Source of the DNA: an uncultured Fidelibacterota bacterium
GTDB lineage: Bacteria > Fidelibacterota > Marinisomatia > Marinisomatales > UBA1611
Direction of reading: 5' to 3'
NCBI GenBank assembly: GCA_913043235.1
Contig: CAJWLO010000004.1
Coordinates: forward strand, 1-64,000
Length of the DNA: 64,000 nt
Below the pieces are notes generated by a model. That model did not search any database. It had not been told where the DNA came from and saw nothing but the letters and a program-made list of their open reading frames with translations. The position numbers and the translations under genes are program-made. Below are positions 33,818 through 43,237 of this stretch, in pieces (the first letter of the stretch is position 1; the number at the start of each line of letters is the position of its first letter).

Positions 33818-36800
33818 GTATTTTTCGTTTATTCTGGATCTTATTAATTCTTACCACTGTCTTGCTTGGTAAGGATCGCTTGCGACTTGAAAAAGCTGAT
33901 GTATTGGAAAGCAAAACAATAGATGGAAAAACAGTTCAATATTTATCAGGAAATGTGATCATCACTAAAGGGGATTTGACCCTCACCTGTCAGGAGGGAC
34001 GCAACTACGAGAGAGAAGAAATTGCCAATTTATTCCATAACGTAACTGCTACTAAGGAAACCACAATCTTAACCTGCGATACTTTAAAATTTTTTTCCCG
34101 AGAAGACCGTATACTCAGTAGCGGGAACCCCCATGTTTTGGATAATGATTATGATCTAGTTGCGGATTCCATCATTGTTTTTACAGAGCAAGATAGCGGC
34201 GTTGCCATCGGCAAGGTGCGTCTACAGCAAAAGGGACAAACCATTTATGCCGATCGCATCGAATATGAAAAAAAATCAGACCAAGACGGTGTATCTTACA
34301 CTGCGATCGGTCAGGTAGTCATTGAAGATTCTTCCCGGAAAGCAACCTGCGGCAGGGCCCGTTATGAACGTACAAAAGAGGTCACCACCTTAGAGTTGGA
34401 ACCTGAGATAAAAGAGAATGGACGGATTCTTGCTGGTGAAAAAATTATTCTTACGTACAAAAATGAAATCCTGGAAACATTGCACATCCCCAAGAAAGCC
34501 CATGGCATTACATCTGTAAAGGGATACAAAAATACAGAATTGGATTCACTGGTTATCCAGGATTCAGTTCAATTTTTTGATGATATGGAAAGCACCGTAT
34601 TGACGGGATATTTTGTTGAAGGGATTTTGGATTCCATGCGCCTTGAGGGCATGGCAACATCCCTATATCATATTTTTGATGATTCGCTCTACCAAGGCAG
34701 AAACAAAACTTCCGGCGACACCATTACGATCTCTTTTCTTGACAATGATCTGGATAAACTCACTGTGATCGGGGGCTCTCAAGGGATCTATACACCGGAT
34801 AAGGCCGGTGCAGATATGGAATTCCCAATAATCTACTCCGCTGATGAGATTCACTACCGGGTGCCAGTGGAAAAAACAGACCTAACCGGCCAGGCCAAGA
34901 TCAAACATGATAATACAGATCTGGAAGCTGGTTTTGTGACCGTGGATTGGAAAACAGACATGCTTAATGCCCTGCCTCGACCCAAACAAGATACACTCTC
35001 TGAATCGATCCAGCCGGTCATTAAGGAAAAAGGGAAAGATCCTATGTCAGGAGACAGGATGACTTATAACCTAAAGACACGGAAAGGTCGGATGGTAAAA
35101 GGTGCCACGCAGGCCGATGACGGATACTACACCGGTCACGAGATCCGCAATGAATCTAAAAAAGTAATTTTTATTCAGAATTCCACTTATACAACTTGTG
35201 ACCTAGATGTTCCCCATTTTCATTTTGAATCCACCAAAATGAAAATCATCCAGAATGATGTAGTCATTGCCCGGCCCATCATTCTGCACCTGGCCCAGAT
35301 TCCAATCATGGGTGTGCCTCTAGGAATTTTCCCTCACAAGGGTGGAACCCGCCACTCAGGGTGGATCATGCCATCCTATGGTGAATCAAAATACCGCGGG
35401 CAATACATAGATGGGCTGGGATTTTACTGGGCACCCAGTGATTATTGGGATTCTAAATTCACCATGAGTATGGGTGACCGTCAGGGATTAGTTTTTCGTG
35501 TCAATAATAATTACCGACTACGGTATAAATTCAGTGGCAATCTTAATATCCGCAGTCAGCAGTTTCTGATTGGATCAAATGATATCACCGATCTGGGTTC
35601 GTCTAGGAAAAGCGCTCTGAATATCCGCTGGTCTCATTCCCAAGTCCTTCGCAACAACCAGTCTTTCAACGCAAATGTCACCTATTCCAGTAGCGGCGAC
35701 TACAATAAGAAATATGGACTCACCGAGGCGGACCGTATGAATCAGAAAGCGATCTCCAATGTTTCCTATTCCAAGCGTTGGTCAAAATCAAAAAACTCTC
35801 TTAGTACCAACCTGTATTCCAATCTTGACCTTTTAATCGATGATAAAGTAAATCCTGTATCTCCCTTTTACGTGAACCCGATCCGGGCTGGTACACAATT
35901 GAATATTGTAAATCGTACTATGCCCAAAATATCATTTCGCCACGGGCAGAGTAATTTGATCCCCACTACAGCCATAGATAAAAAATGGTACAACAATATC
36001 ACTTGGAATTACGGTCTCAACTTTACCAGCAAAGACCGGGATTATTATGAATCAGAAGCACACGCCATCGATGACAGTACAATAGTTTTCCAGTGGCAAA
36101 GAAATGATGTCGGAGATCCGGTAGTTCTTGATGAGCAAACCCAGGGCTGGGTACATACAACATCCATCAACGCTCCCCAGAAATTATTAAAACACATTGC
36201 GTTCAACCCCAGTATGAGTATTCGATCTGTATGGGTAAACGAATCCTATGACGGAATATGGAACGATAGCACAGATTCATTTACAAAAATTTCAAAGAAG
36301 GGCTTTGCCAACAGGACCACAGGATCCTTCTCTTTGAGTGCTAATACAAAATTATATGGTATGTTTCCCATTCCTTTCGGTCCTCTAAAGGTGATCCGTC
36401 ATACTGCTTCACCATCCATCAGTTTTTCCTATACACCTAATTTTTCCAAGCCTGTTTTTGGTCAGGACCTGGGCTATATTAAGACTCATACCGATACGGT
36501 CGGGAATGAAATTCTATTTGACCGTTTCGCCGGTACTATGGCTGGAAGCACACCCCGATCCGAAAGCAAGTCAATGAATTTTTCCCTGAACAATATTTTC
36601 CAAGCAAAAATGAAAAAAGGTGAAGAAGAGAAAAAAGTAGATCTTTTGAGCTGGCGCATGAGCAGCGGTTATAATTTTGCAGCGGATGAATTCCAACTAG
36701 CCAATCTTCGCAGTTCACTGCGGTCCAGAATCGCGGGCAAACTTAACCTAGATCTTTCCATCACCCATGACTTTTACCAATACGATCCTGAAAAAGGTCG

Positions 36801-37347
36801 AATCTCAGAATTCAATAAAAATACCAGCGGTATGCTTGATCCTCGCATGACCAACGCTCGTTTTTCCACCGGTTTCCGTTTTTCTGGCAAGCACTGGTCC
36901 GAAACAAGTAATAATGAGGAAGATCCAGATTCATTATCCGTGGAAGAAGACCTAGCCGGCCCTGGATTGGTCAACCCTGTGAAATCCATGCGCAATACCT
37001 TGAATAGCGGTCAACTGTGGAGTACAAACATCAGTTTAAGTTATTCCTATTCTGCATTGAACCCTAATCAGGTAAAAAAGACCTTCTGGATTAACACATC
37101 TTCCTCATTCCAAGTCACACAAAACTGGAAAGTCTCTTATCGTGCCCGCTTTGATATGATAAACCGAGACCTGGTGAGTCATTCTTTTTCTGTTTATCGT
37201 GATTTGCACTGCTGGGAATTATCCTTAAACTGGACTCCAGGTGGCATTGGGCAGGGTGTCAATTTTAAAATAAATGTAAAATCTCCTACTCTTCGTGATT
37301 TAAAGATTGAGAAAAGGGGCGGTGTCTATTCCCGTTCACCATTCTAA
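33814..37347 (+). CDS. lptD: LPS-assembly protein LptD-like (OstA family)
   Basis: 1177 residues from ATG 33814. Starting here gives a normal signal peptide (FRLFWILLILTTVLLG) and a four-base overlap with rarA; the upstream in-frame ATG 33763 lies deep inside rarA and is unlikely. The N-terminal third holds several OstA/LptA-type beta-jellyroll units (VQYLSGNVIITKGDLTLTCQ, VSYTAIGQVVIED). The central and C-terminal parts match the LptD barrel (HKGGTRHSGWIMPSYGES, many alternating strands). The periplasmic part is longer than in E. coli LptD (784 residues), as seen in Bacteroidota-type LptD. It inserts LPS into the outer leaflet, so the cell has an LPS outer membrane. The LptE partner is not identified here. 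Confidence 0.88.
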   Translation: MSIFRLFWILLILTTVLLGKDRLRLEKADVLESKTIDGKTVQYLSGNVIITKGDLTLTCQEGRNYEREEIANLFHNVTATKETTILTCDTLKFFSREDRILSSGNPHVLDNDYDLVADSIIVFTEQDSGVAIGKVRLQQKGQTIYADRIEYEKKSDQDGVSYTAIGQVVIEDSSRKATCGRARYERTKEVTTLELEPEIKENGRILAGEKIILTYKNEILETLHIPKKAHGITSVKGYKNTELDSLVIQDSVQFFDDMESTVLTGYFVEGILDSMRLEGMATSLYHIFDDSLYQGRNKTSGDTITISFLDNDLDKLTVIGGSQGIYTPDKAGADMEFPIIYSADEIHYRVPVEKTDLTGQAKIKHDNTDLEAGFVTVDWKTDMLNALPRPKQDTLSESIQPVIKEKGKDPMSGDRMTYNLKTRKGRMVKGATQADDGYYTGHEIRNESKKVIFIQNSTYTTCDLDVPHFHFESTKMKIIQNDVVIARPIILHLAQIPIMGVPLGIFPHKGGTRHSGWIMPSYGESKYRGQYIDGLGFYWAPSDYWDSKFTMSMGDRQGLVFRVNNNYRLRYKFSGNLNIRSQQFLIGSNDITDLGSSRKSALNIRWSHSQVLRNNQSFNANVTYSSSGDYNKKYGLTEADRMNQKAISNVSYSKRWSKSKNSLSTNLYSNLDLLIDDKVNPVSPFYVNPIRAGTQLNIVNRTMPKISFRHGQSNLIPTTAIDKKWYNNITWNYGLNFTSKDRDYYESEAHAIDDSTIVFQWQRNDVGDPVVLDEQTQGWVHTTSINAPQKLLKHIAFNPSMSIRSVWVNESYDGIWNDSTDSFTKISKKGFANRTTGSFSLSANTKLYGMFPIPFGPLKVIRHTASPSISFSYTPNFSKPVFGQDLGYIKTHTDTVGNEILFDRFAGTMAGSTPRSESKSMNFSLNNIFQAKMKKGEEEKKVDLLSWRMSSGYNFAADEFQLANLRSSLRSRIAGKLNLDLSITHDFYQYDPEKGRISEFNKNTSGMLDPRMTNARFSTGFRFSGKHWSETSNNEEDPDSLSVEEDLAGPGLVNPVKSMRNTLNSGQLWSTNISLSYSYSALNPNQVKKTFWINTSSSFQVTQNWKVSYRARFDMINRDLVSHSFSVYRDLHCWELSLNWTPGGIGQGVNFKINVKSPTLRDLKIEKRGGVYSRSPF

Positions 37348-37406
37348 TCAACTATTTTTTCTACCAACCGGATGTAAGAAATTCAAAAGCAATTATTGCT
37401 GAAATT

Positions 37407-37745
37407 ATGATCTGTCCTGAATGTCATGCTGAATATCTAAACCATATCAAAGAATGTGGAGATTGCGGGATATCCCTCATCAATGCATCTGATTTTGACC
37501 TGTCGATCCCGGAAATAACCTGGCTGCCTTTATATCCCTTTAAAGGAAAAATATATGCGGATATGGCTGCTGAATTGCTGGATAAGGAAGAGATCCCCTA
37601 TTACTTGAAAATGGATTGGGCTTCTTCAGCTTTTGCCATTGAAGCTGCTACTATTCCAGGACAGGTTGTACAAATTCTGGTTCCCGAACCATCTTTAGAA
37701 AAGGCCGCAGAAATTGTGAGTTCCATTACTGGACACGAGAATTGA
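37407..37745 (+). CDS. Zinc-ribbon DUF2007-like protein
   Basis: 112 residues. N-terminal zinc ribbon with CPEC (3-6) and CGDC, followed by a DUF2007-like alpha/beta domain (PFKGKIYADMAAELLDKEEI, QVVQILVPEPSLEKAAEIV). DUF2007 is proposed to be a small regulatory or signal-transducing domain; the function is not established. The stop overlaps the TTG start of hisS by four bases. Confidence 0.75.
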   Translation: MICPECHAEYLNHIKECGDCGISLINASDFDLSIPEITWLPLYPFKGKIYADMAAELLDKEEIPYYLKMDWASSAFAIEAATIPGQVVQILVPEPSLEKAAEIVSSITGHEN

Positions 37746-38992
37746 GTCAAATCAGATCCATAAAGGGCACCCATGATATCCTGCCCAAAGAAAGCATTAA
37801 TTGGCAAAGACTAGAACAAATTATGCATCAAGTCTGCAGGCAATTTGGCTATCGGGAGATTCGCACACCGATATTTGAGGAAACACGGTTATTTACCCGT
37901 AGTGTTGGTGAAGAAACAGATATTGTTTCTAAGGAAATGTACAGTTGGGAAGATAAAGACGGATCCAGCCTCACTCTTCGCCCCGAACTAACAGCCTCTG
38001 TGGTCCGTTCCTATATTCAACATAATCTTGGAAACCATGCTCCCTCTCAACGGCTATACTACCTAGGTCCCTTGTTTCGCAGGGAACGGCCGCAAAAGGG
38101 ACGCCAGCGCCAATTTCACCAATTTGGGGTGGAAGCATTTGGCTCACTTCATCCGGAACAGGATGCAGAGATTATTGCCCTTGCATGGCACATATTATCC
38201 GTATGCGGTTTAATCGCAAATACCAAGCTTCATTTAAACAGTATTGGTTCATCTGATTGCCGCTCTGCGTACAAAGATGCATTGAAAGATTTTATTCGAC
38301 CTAATCTGATGCAATTTTCAGAAACGAGCCAAAGGCGATTTGAAACCAATCCACTTCGTATTTTAGATACAAAAGCAGACCATGAAAAAAAACTGCTAAA
38401 TGGAGCACCAATAGTTTCAGATTATTTCACAGATGATGACAAAATCCATTTTGATTCCGTACAGCAATTTTTGAATGCCATGGATATACCTTTCTCTTTA
38501 AATCCCAAATTAGTTCGTGGTTTGGATTATTATTCCCGGACTATTTTTGAATTCTCATCATCTGCTCTAGGTGCTCAGGATGCTCTCCTAGGAGGTGGCC
38601 GTTATGATCAGCTGGTAGAAACACTGGGTGGAAAACCAACTCCGGCCATAGGCTTTGCAGCAGGCATGGAACGAATTTTAATTGCCTTAGAATCCATTGA
38701 AAAGACCAAATCAGATCCTAATCTGGATATCTATTTTATTTGTCTGGAAGACGATGGCTTACCCGTGGCATTATCATTATGCCAGCAATTGCGTAACGCT
38801 GGTAGGAATGTAGTTATGGATTCCCTGCGCCGAAGCATAAAAGCTCAACTGCGGGAAGCAAATAAATCCGGTGCCGGACATGTCTTGATCCTGGGCAATG
38901 ATGAAATTGAATCAAATACTATCATCATGAAAGATTTGAAAAAAGGGGAGCAGATGACACTTCAACAGTCATCTCTAATTGAAAAATTATAA
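37742..38992 (+). CDS. hisS: Histidyl-tRNA synthetase
   Basis: 416 residues. Class II synthetase with motif 1 near GYREIRTPIFEETRLF, motif 2 YYLGPLFRRERPQKGRQRQF, the histidine-specific RGLDYYSRTIFEF, motif 3 LLGGGRYDQLVE and IGFAAGMERILI, then an HGTP anticodon-binding domain (about 325-416). Charges tRNA-His. The start is TTG 37742 in a TTGA overlap with the previous stop; the protein begins SQIRSIKGTHDILP, which fits the family. Confidence 0.95.
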   Translation: MSQIRSIKGTHDILPKESINWQRLEQIMHQVCRQFGYREIRTPIFEETRLFTRSVGEETDIVSKEMYSWEDKDGSSLTLRPELTASVVRSYIQHNLGNHAPSQRLYYLGPLFRRERPQKGRQRQFHQFGVEAFGSLHPEQDAEIIALAWHILSVCGLIANTKLHLNSIGSSDCRSAYKDALKDFIRPNLMQFSETSQRRFETNPLRILDTKADHEKKLLNGAPIVSDYFTDDDKIHFDSVQQFLNAMDIPFSLNPKLVRGLDYYSRTIFEFSSSALGAQDALLGGGRYDQLVETLGGKPTPAIGFAAGMERILIALESIEKTKSDPNLDIYFICLEDDGLPVALSLCQQLRNAGRNVVMDSLRRSIKAQLREANKSGAGHVLILGNDEIESNTIIMKDLKKGEQMTLQQSSLIEKL

Positions 38993-38996
38993 AAAT

Positions 38997-39026
38997 TTGA
39001 CAAATTAAAATTTTTTGTCATATATT
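38997..39026 (+). promoter_or_regulatory. Candidate topA promoter with overlapping inverted repeat
   Basis: TTGACA (38997-39002) and TATATT (39021-39026) are separated by 18 bases. The -35 element is part of an inverted repeat TGACAAA (38998-39004) / TTTGTCA (39014-39020) with a nine-base spacer, which could be an operator. FCB-group bacteria often use a different promoter consensus, so the assignment is tentative. topA starts at 39080. Confidence 0.35.
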
Positions 39027-39079
39027 TTTTACGCGAGTGTGAACAGTTCGTTTTAGATAATTAAACAGGAAAAATTATT

Positions 39080-41599
39080 ATGAGTCAGAGACCGTTATTG
39101 ATCGTTGAGTCCCCTTCCAAGGCACGGACTATTGAACAATATCTGGGAGGTGATTACGAAGTAGCCGCCAGTGTGGGACACGTGAAAGACCTGCCTTCCA
39201 ATGAATTAGGAGTTGATATTGAAAACAACTTTGAGATTCAACTGCACATCCTTCCAGACCGGAAAAAATTTATTTCTGATCTGAAAAAGAAAGCTAACGA
39301 TGCGCCACGGGTATTGATCGCTACAGACCCAGACCGAGAAGGAGAAGCTATCGCCAGTCACTTGGCTAATGAAGTAGATCAGAAAAAGATTGAACGTGTA
39401 GAGTTTACCGAGATCACCAAAAACGGTATCACTGAAGCCATGAAAGAGGTTCGCAGTATTGATAAAAACCTGGTGGATGCCCAAACAGCCCGACGAGTCA
39501 TTGATCGGCTGGTCGGCTATAAGGTATCCCCTGTACTTTGGGCAACCCTGCAAAAAAATATGAATTTTGTCCAGGGTTCTCTTTCCGCAGGACGGGTACA
39601 GTCTGCTGCTGTGAAACTAATTATAGATCGCGATCGTCTGCGGGCTAAATTTTTGAAAACAACTTATTTCGACCTGCTGGCGATGCTATTTAAAGATGAA
39701 AATGAACCCAACTTCAACGCTACCCTTTTTCGTGTAGATGATAAACGAATCGCATCCAGCCAGGATTTTGAAGCATATACTGGTCGGTTAAGAAATAAAG
39801 ATGCAATTCTACTGACTGATGTTCAGGCCAATGATCTAGTAAAAGAACTGAAAACCGGATCTTGGCAGGTTTCTAAAATTGAAGATAAGCCAAGAACATC
39901 TAATCCTAGACCACCATTCACCACGAGTACCCTGCAGCAGGAAGCTGCCCGTAAATTACGTATGTCAGCACGTCAAACTATGCGAAACGCCCAACAACTC
40001 TATGAAAATGGTTTTATTACCTATATGAGAACCGACTCTACCCATTTATCAGAGGAGGCCATTTCCGGTGCTAGACAGATTATTACTGGTCTCTATGGAG
40101 ATGATTATTTACCTAGGGAAGCCAATCGCTACAAGACCCAAGTCCGCAATGCCCAGGAAGCCCATGAAGCGATTCGTCCTGCCCATCGTCAGTTTCGTTC
40201 CGTAGACGAGGTTCAATCCATACTTGGGAAAGATATTGCAAAATTGTATGACTTGATCTGGAAAAGAACCATTGCCAGTCAGATGCTGCCTGCAAAATTG
40301 AAGCAGACGGCAGTTACTATCCAGAACCAGAAGGCCGAATTCCGCGCTAATGGCCAGGTAATTCTTTTCCCAGGCTACATGAGGGTCTATGTGGAAGGAC
40401 GGGATAATCCAGAAGCAGACCTAGCCAACAAAGAAAGAATTCTTCCAGCCTTAGCGGAAGGTGACTTATTAACCTGCACTGAACTAGAGTCTCAATCCCA
40501 CACCACCAAGCCCCCGGCAAGATTTACAGAAGCTTCACTGGTGAAAAACCTTGAAACTAATGGGATTGGTAGGCCTTCCACTTTTGCTTCAATCCTGGAT
40601 ACCATCGTTCGCCGTGGTTATATTGAACAGGAGAAGGGAAGACTTTCACCAACCTACCTAGGCCTAGCTGTAACCCAACTGTTGGAGAACCATTTTACCA
40701 ACCTAGTAAATAATGAGTTTACAGCAAAGATGGAAGAAGGTTTGGATGAAATTTCCCGTGGCGAACGGGAAAGCCTACCTTTTATGACTAATTTCTATTA
40801 TGGTGGAGAACGGTTCGCTGGCCTTGAAAATATGCTGGATGAAAAAGTAGATATTCCCAAAGCATGCACCATCGAAATACCAGAACCCATTAGGGGAACT
40901 ACAGAAGGCCGTATCGGTCGCTACGGCCCTTATTTAAGGCGCGGGGATGAAACCAGATCCATTCCCGAAAAAATATATATCGGTGATCTAACCCTTGAAG
41001 CCATTGAAAAAATTTTCAGTGAAAAAGAACATATAGATGAACCTTTGGGGAAGGATTCAGATACAGGGGAATTCATCTGGATCAAAAAAGGACCCTACGG
41101 ACACTACGTTCAGCTAGGCGAATCCAAAACAAGAAAATCTATTCCCAAGGGGACAATAGTTGCCGAAGTCACCCTTGAACTGGCCTTACAACTTCTCGCC
41201 CTGCCCCGCAAAGTTGGAATCCATCCAGAAACAGGAGAATCGATCACCGCAGATTATGGTCGCTATGGGCCATATATTAAATGTGGAAACCAGAATGCTA
41301 GCCTAAGGGGACCTGAAACTCCCCTAGATATAGGTGTTGAAAAATCTGTTGAACTTCTCGCCAACCGCAATAAAAAAAGTGCCGAACTAAGAAGTCTAGG
41401 TGAGCATCCGGAAACAGGAGAAACTCTGTCCGTAAAAGACGGCCGCTATGGGCCATATATTTCTGATGGGAAAGTAAATGCATCTTTGAAAAATGAACAT
41501 GACCCCAACACCATCTCCCTGGAAACTGCCGTAGAACTCATCAACGTAAAACGGGCAGCCCCAAAAAGAGCCAGAAAACGAAAGAAAAAGAAAAAATAA
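39080..41599 (+). CDS. topA: DNA topoisomerase I (type IA)
   Basis: 839 residues. Toprim domain at the N-terminus (LLIVESPSKARTIEQYL, IATDPDREGEAIA), active-site Tyr315 in GFITYMRTDST, and the type IA core to about residue 600. The C-terminus has no Cys4 zinc fingers; instead it carries four Topo_C_Rpt-type units (GRYGPYLRRG, GPYGHYVQLG, GRYGPYIKCG, GRYGPYISDG) and a Lys/Arg-rich tail (RKRKKKKK). Relaxes negative supercoils. Preceded by an 87-base gap with a possible promoter; followed by 262 bases before glyQS. Confidence 0.96.
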   Translation: MSQRPLLIVESPSKARTIEQYLGGDYEVAASVGHVKDLPSNELGVDIENNFEIQLHILPDRKKFISDLKKKANDAPRVLIATDPDREGEAIASHLANEVDQKKIERVEFTEITKNGITEAMKEVRSIDKNLVDAQTARRVIDRLVGYKVSPVLWATLQKNMNFVQGSLSAGRVQSAAVKLIIDRDRLRAKFLKTTYFDLLAMLFKDENEPNFNATLFRVDDKRIASSQDFEAYTGRLRNKDAILLTDVQANDLVKELKTGSWQVSKIEDKPRTSNPRPPFTTSTLQQEAARKLRMSARQTMRNAQQLYENGFITYMRTDSTHLSEEAISGARQIITGLYGDDYLPREANRYKTQVRNAQEAHEAIRPAHRQFRSVDEVQSILGKDIAKLYDLIWKRTIASQMLPAKLKQTAVTIQNQKAEFRANGQVILFPGYMRVYVEGRDNPEADLANKERILPALAEGDLLTCTELESQSHTTKPPARFTEASLVKNLETNGIGRPSTFASILDTIVRRGYIEQEKGRLSPTYLGLAVTQLLENHFTNLVNNEFTAKMEEGLDEISRGERESLPFMTNFYYGGERFAGLENMLDEKVDIPKACTIEIPEPIRGTTEGRIGRYGPYLRRGDETRSIPEKIYIGDLTLEAIEKIFSEKEHIDEPLGKDSDTGEFIWIKKGPYGHYVQLGESKTRKSIPKGTIVAEVTLELALQLLALPRKVGIHPETGESITADYGRYGPYIKCGNQNASLRGPETPLDIGVEKSVELLANRNKKSAELRSLGEHPETGETLSVKDGRYGPYISDGKVNASLKNEHDPNTISLETAVELINVKRAAPKRARKRKKKKK

Positions 41600-41773
41600 G
41601 GCTTTATTGATCTGATTCAACTTGATTTTAGCGACATCCTTGAAATCAGTATTATTGCACTATATTTAACATCCCCCAAAAACCCTTCTCCAGCGGTAAT
41701 TTCTACCTTATTTGGTATTCTATGGATGAAAAATTAGTAAGAGAACTATATTTGACGGATTAGGTAATTTCCC

Positions 41774-41804
41774 AACCTGATATTCACCTAGGCAGGTTTT
41801 TTTC
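41774..41804 (+). terminator. Intrinsic terminator or leader attenuator before glyQS
   Basis: AACCTG (41774-41779) pairs with CAGGTT (41793-41798) around a 13-base loop and is followed by TTTTTTTCTTTTT. It lies 175 bases past topA and 58 bases before the glyQS ATG, an unusual place for a simple topA terminator. TAGGT at 41761-41765 could pair with ACCTA (41786-41790) and compete, so attenuation is conceivable. No T-box consensus was seen. Confidence 0.5.
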
Positions 41805-41861
41805 TTTTTGAATCACACTTCGCCAAGTTCAGAAAAAAGGTGAATTTCTCAAAGTTTCGTT

Positions 41862-43184
41862 ATGAACAACACAATTGAAAATATTGTTTCTCTGTGTAAA
41901 CGCAGAGGTTTTGTCTTCCAAAGCTCGGATATCTACGGCGGATTTTCTGCTGTTTATGACTACGGTCCTCTGGGCATCGAACTAAAAAATAGCATTGCCA
42001 AGCTTTGGTGGAAAGAAATGACCCAAGTCCATGAAAATATCGTTGGGCTTGATAGCGGTATCCTGATGCACCCCAAGATCTGGGAAGCCTCAGGTCACAT
42101 AGGTGCTTTCCATGACCCATTGGTAGACTGCAAACAGTGCAAAGCCCGCTTTCGCGCTGATGACTTGACCGAAAAACCGGAAGGGTTAAACTGGCAGGTA
42201 ATTAAATGCCCTAAATGTGGCACAACAGGAAATCTTACTGATCCCCGTCAGTTCAACCTCATGTTTAAGACCCATACAGGACCTGTAGAAGAATCTGGTA
42301 CGGAAGCTTACCTGCGGCCCGAAACAGCACAGGGAATTTATGTGAATTATCAATTAGTCCAAGTAGCAATGCGGCTGAAAGTCCCTTTCGGTATTGCCCA
42401 AATTGGTAAGGCATTCCGTAATGAGATTATAGCTCGCAATTTTATTTTCCGGACTCGGGAATTCGAGCAAATGGAAATGCAGTATTTTGTAAAGCCGGGC
42501 ACTGATGATGATCTACTTAAGGAATGGAAAGAAAAACGGTTCCAGTTTTACCCCAATATTTTGGGCCTGAATGAAGCGAAAATCCGTTATCACCAACACG
42601 GTAAAAATGAATTGGCTCACTATGCCAAGGAAGCCTGGGATATCGAATATAAATTTCCCTTTGGTTGGTCCGAGATCGAAGGTATTCATAATCGCACCGA
42701 TTTTGATCTTTCCCGTCATCAGGAGTTTTCCGGAAAAAACTTGGCGTATTTTGACCAGCCCAATAATGAACGTTTTTTGCCATTTATTATAGAAACATCC
42801 GCCGGTCTGAATCGCACGCTATTAGCCGTCCTTGTCGATGCTTACTGGGAAGATAAAAAAAATGATCGTGTGGTCATGCGTTTAAATCCGCGTTTAGCGC
42901 CGGTAAAAGCAGTGATTTGTCCACTTGTGAAAAAAGGTGGTCTACCTGAAAAGGCTCGAGAAATTGTTGACATCTTAAAACCTCATTTTAAAGTTCTCTA
43001 TGATCAGCAAGGATCTATCGGTAAACGGTATTACCGACAGGATGAAGCCGGAACGCCTTTTGGAATCACAGTAGACCACCAAACAAAAGAAGATAATACC
43101 GTAACCCTGCGACACCGTGATACGCAACAGCAGGACCGGCTATCAATCGATCAGCTTTTGCCTATTATCCAGAAAAGTATATAA
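41862..43184 (+). CDS. glyQS: Glycyl-tRNA synthetase (single-chain, dimeric type)
   Basis: 440 residues. Class II enzyme of the alpha2 type: start IVSLCKRRGFVFQSSDIYGG, YDYGPLGIELKNSI, the CKQC-x-CPKC zinc-like insertion (residues about 90-125), motif 2 GIAQIGKAFRNEI and motif 3 FLPFIIETSAGLNRTLLAVL, then an anticodon-binding domain. Charges tRNA-Gly. Alpha2 GlyRS differs from the alpha2beta2 enzyme of most proteobacteria and fits an FCB-type organism. Confidence 0.95.
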   Translation: MNNTIENIVSLCKRRGFVFQSSDIYGGFSAVYDYGPLGIELKNSIAKLWWKEMTQVHENIVGLDSGILMHPKIWEASGHIGAFHDPLVDCKQCKARFRADDLTEKPEGLNWQVIKCPKCGTTGNLTDPRQFNLMFKTHTGPVEESGTEAYLRPETAQGIYVNYQLVQVAMRLKVPFGIAQIGKAFRNEIIARNFIFRTREFEQMEMQYFVKPGTDDDLLKEWKEKRFQFYPNILGLNEAKIRYHQHGKNELAHYAKEAWDIEYKFPFGWSEIEGIHNRTDFDLSRHQEFSGKNLAYFDQPNNERFLPFIIETSAGLNRTLLAVLVDAYWEDKKNDRVVMRLNPRLAPVKAVICPLVKKGGLPEKAREIVDILKPHFKVLYDQQGSIGKRYYRQDEAGTPFGITVDHQTKEDNTVTLRHRDTQQQDRLSIDQLLPIIQKSI

Positions 43185-43237
43185 TATAAAAATGGATATT
43201 CCCTTTAAATGGAATTCGCTTTAGTTAATTTATATCC

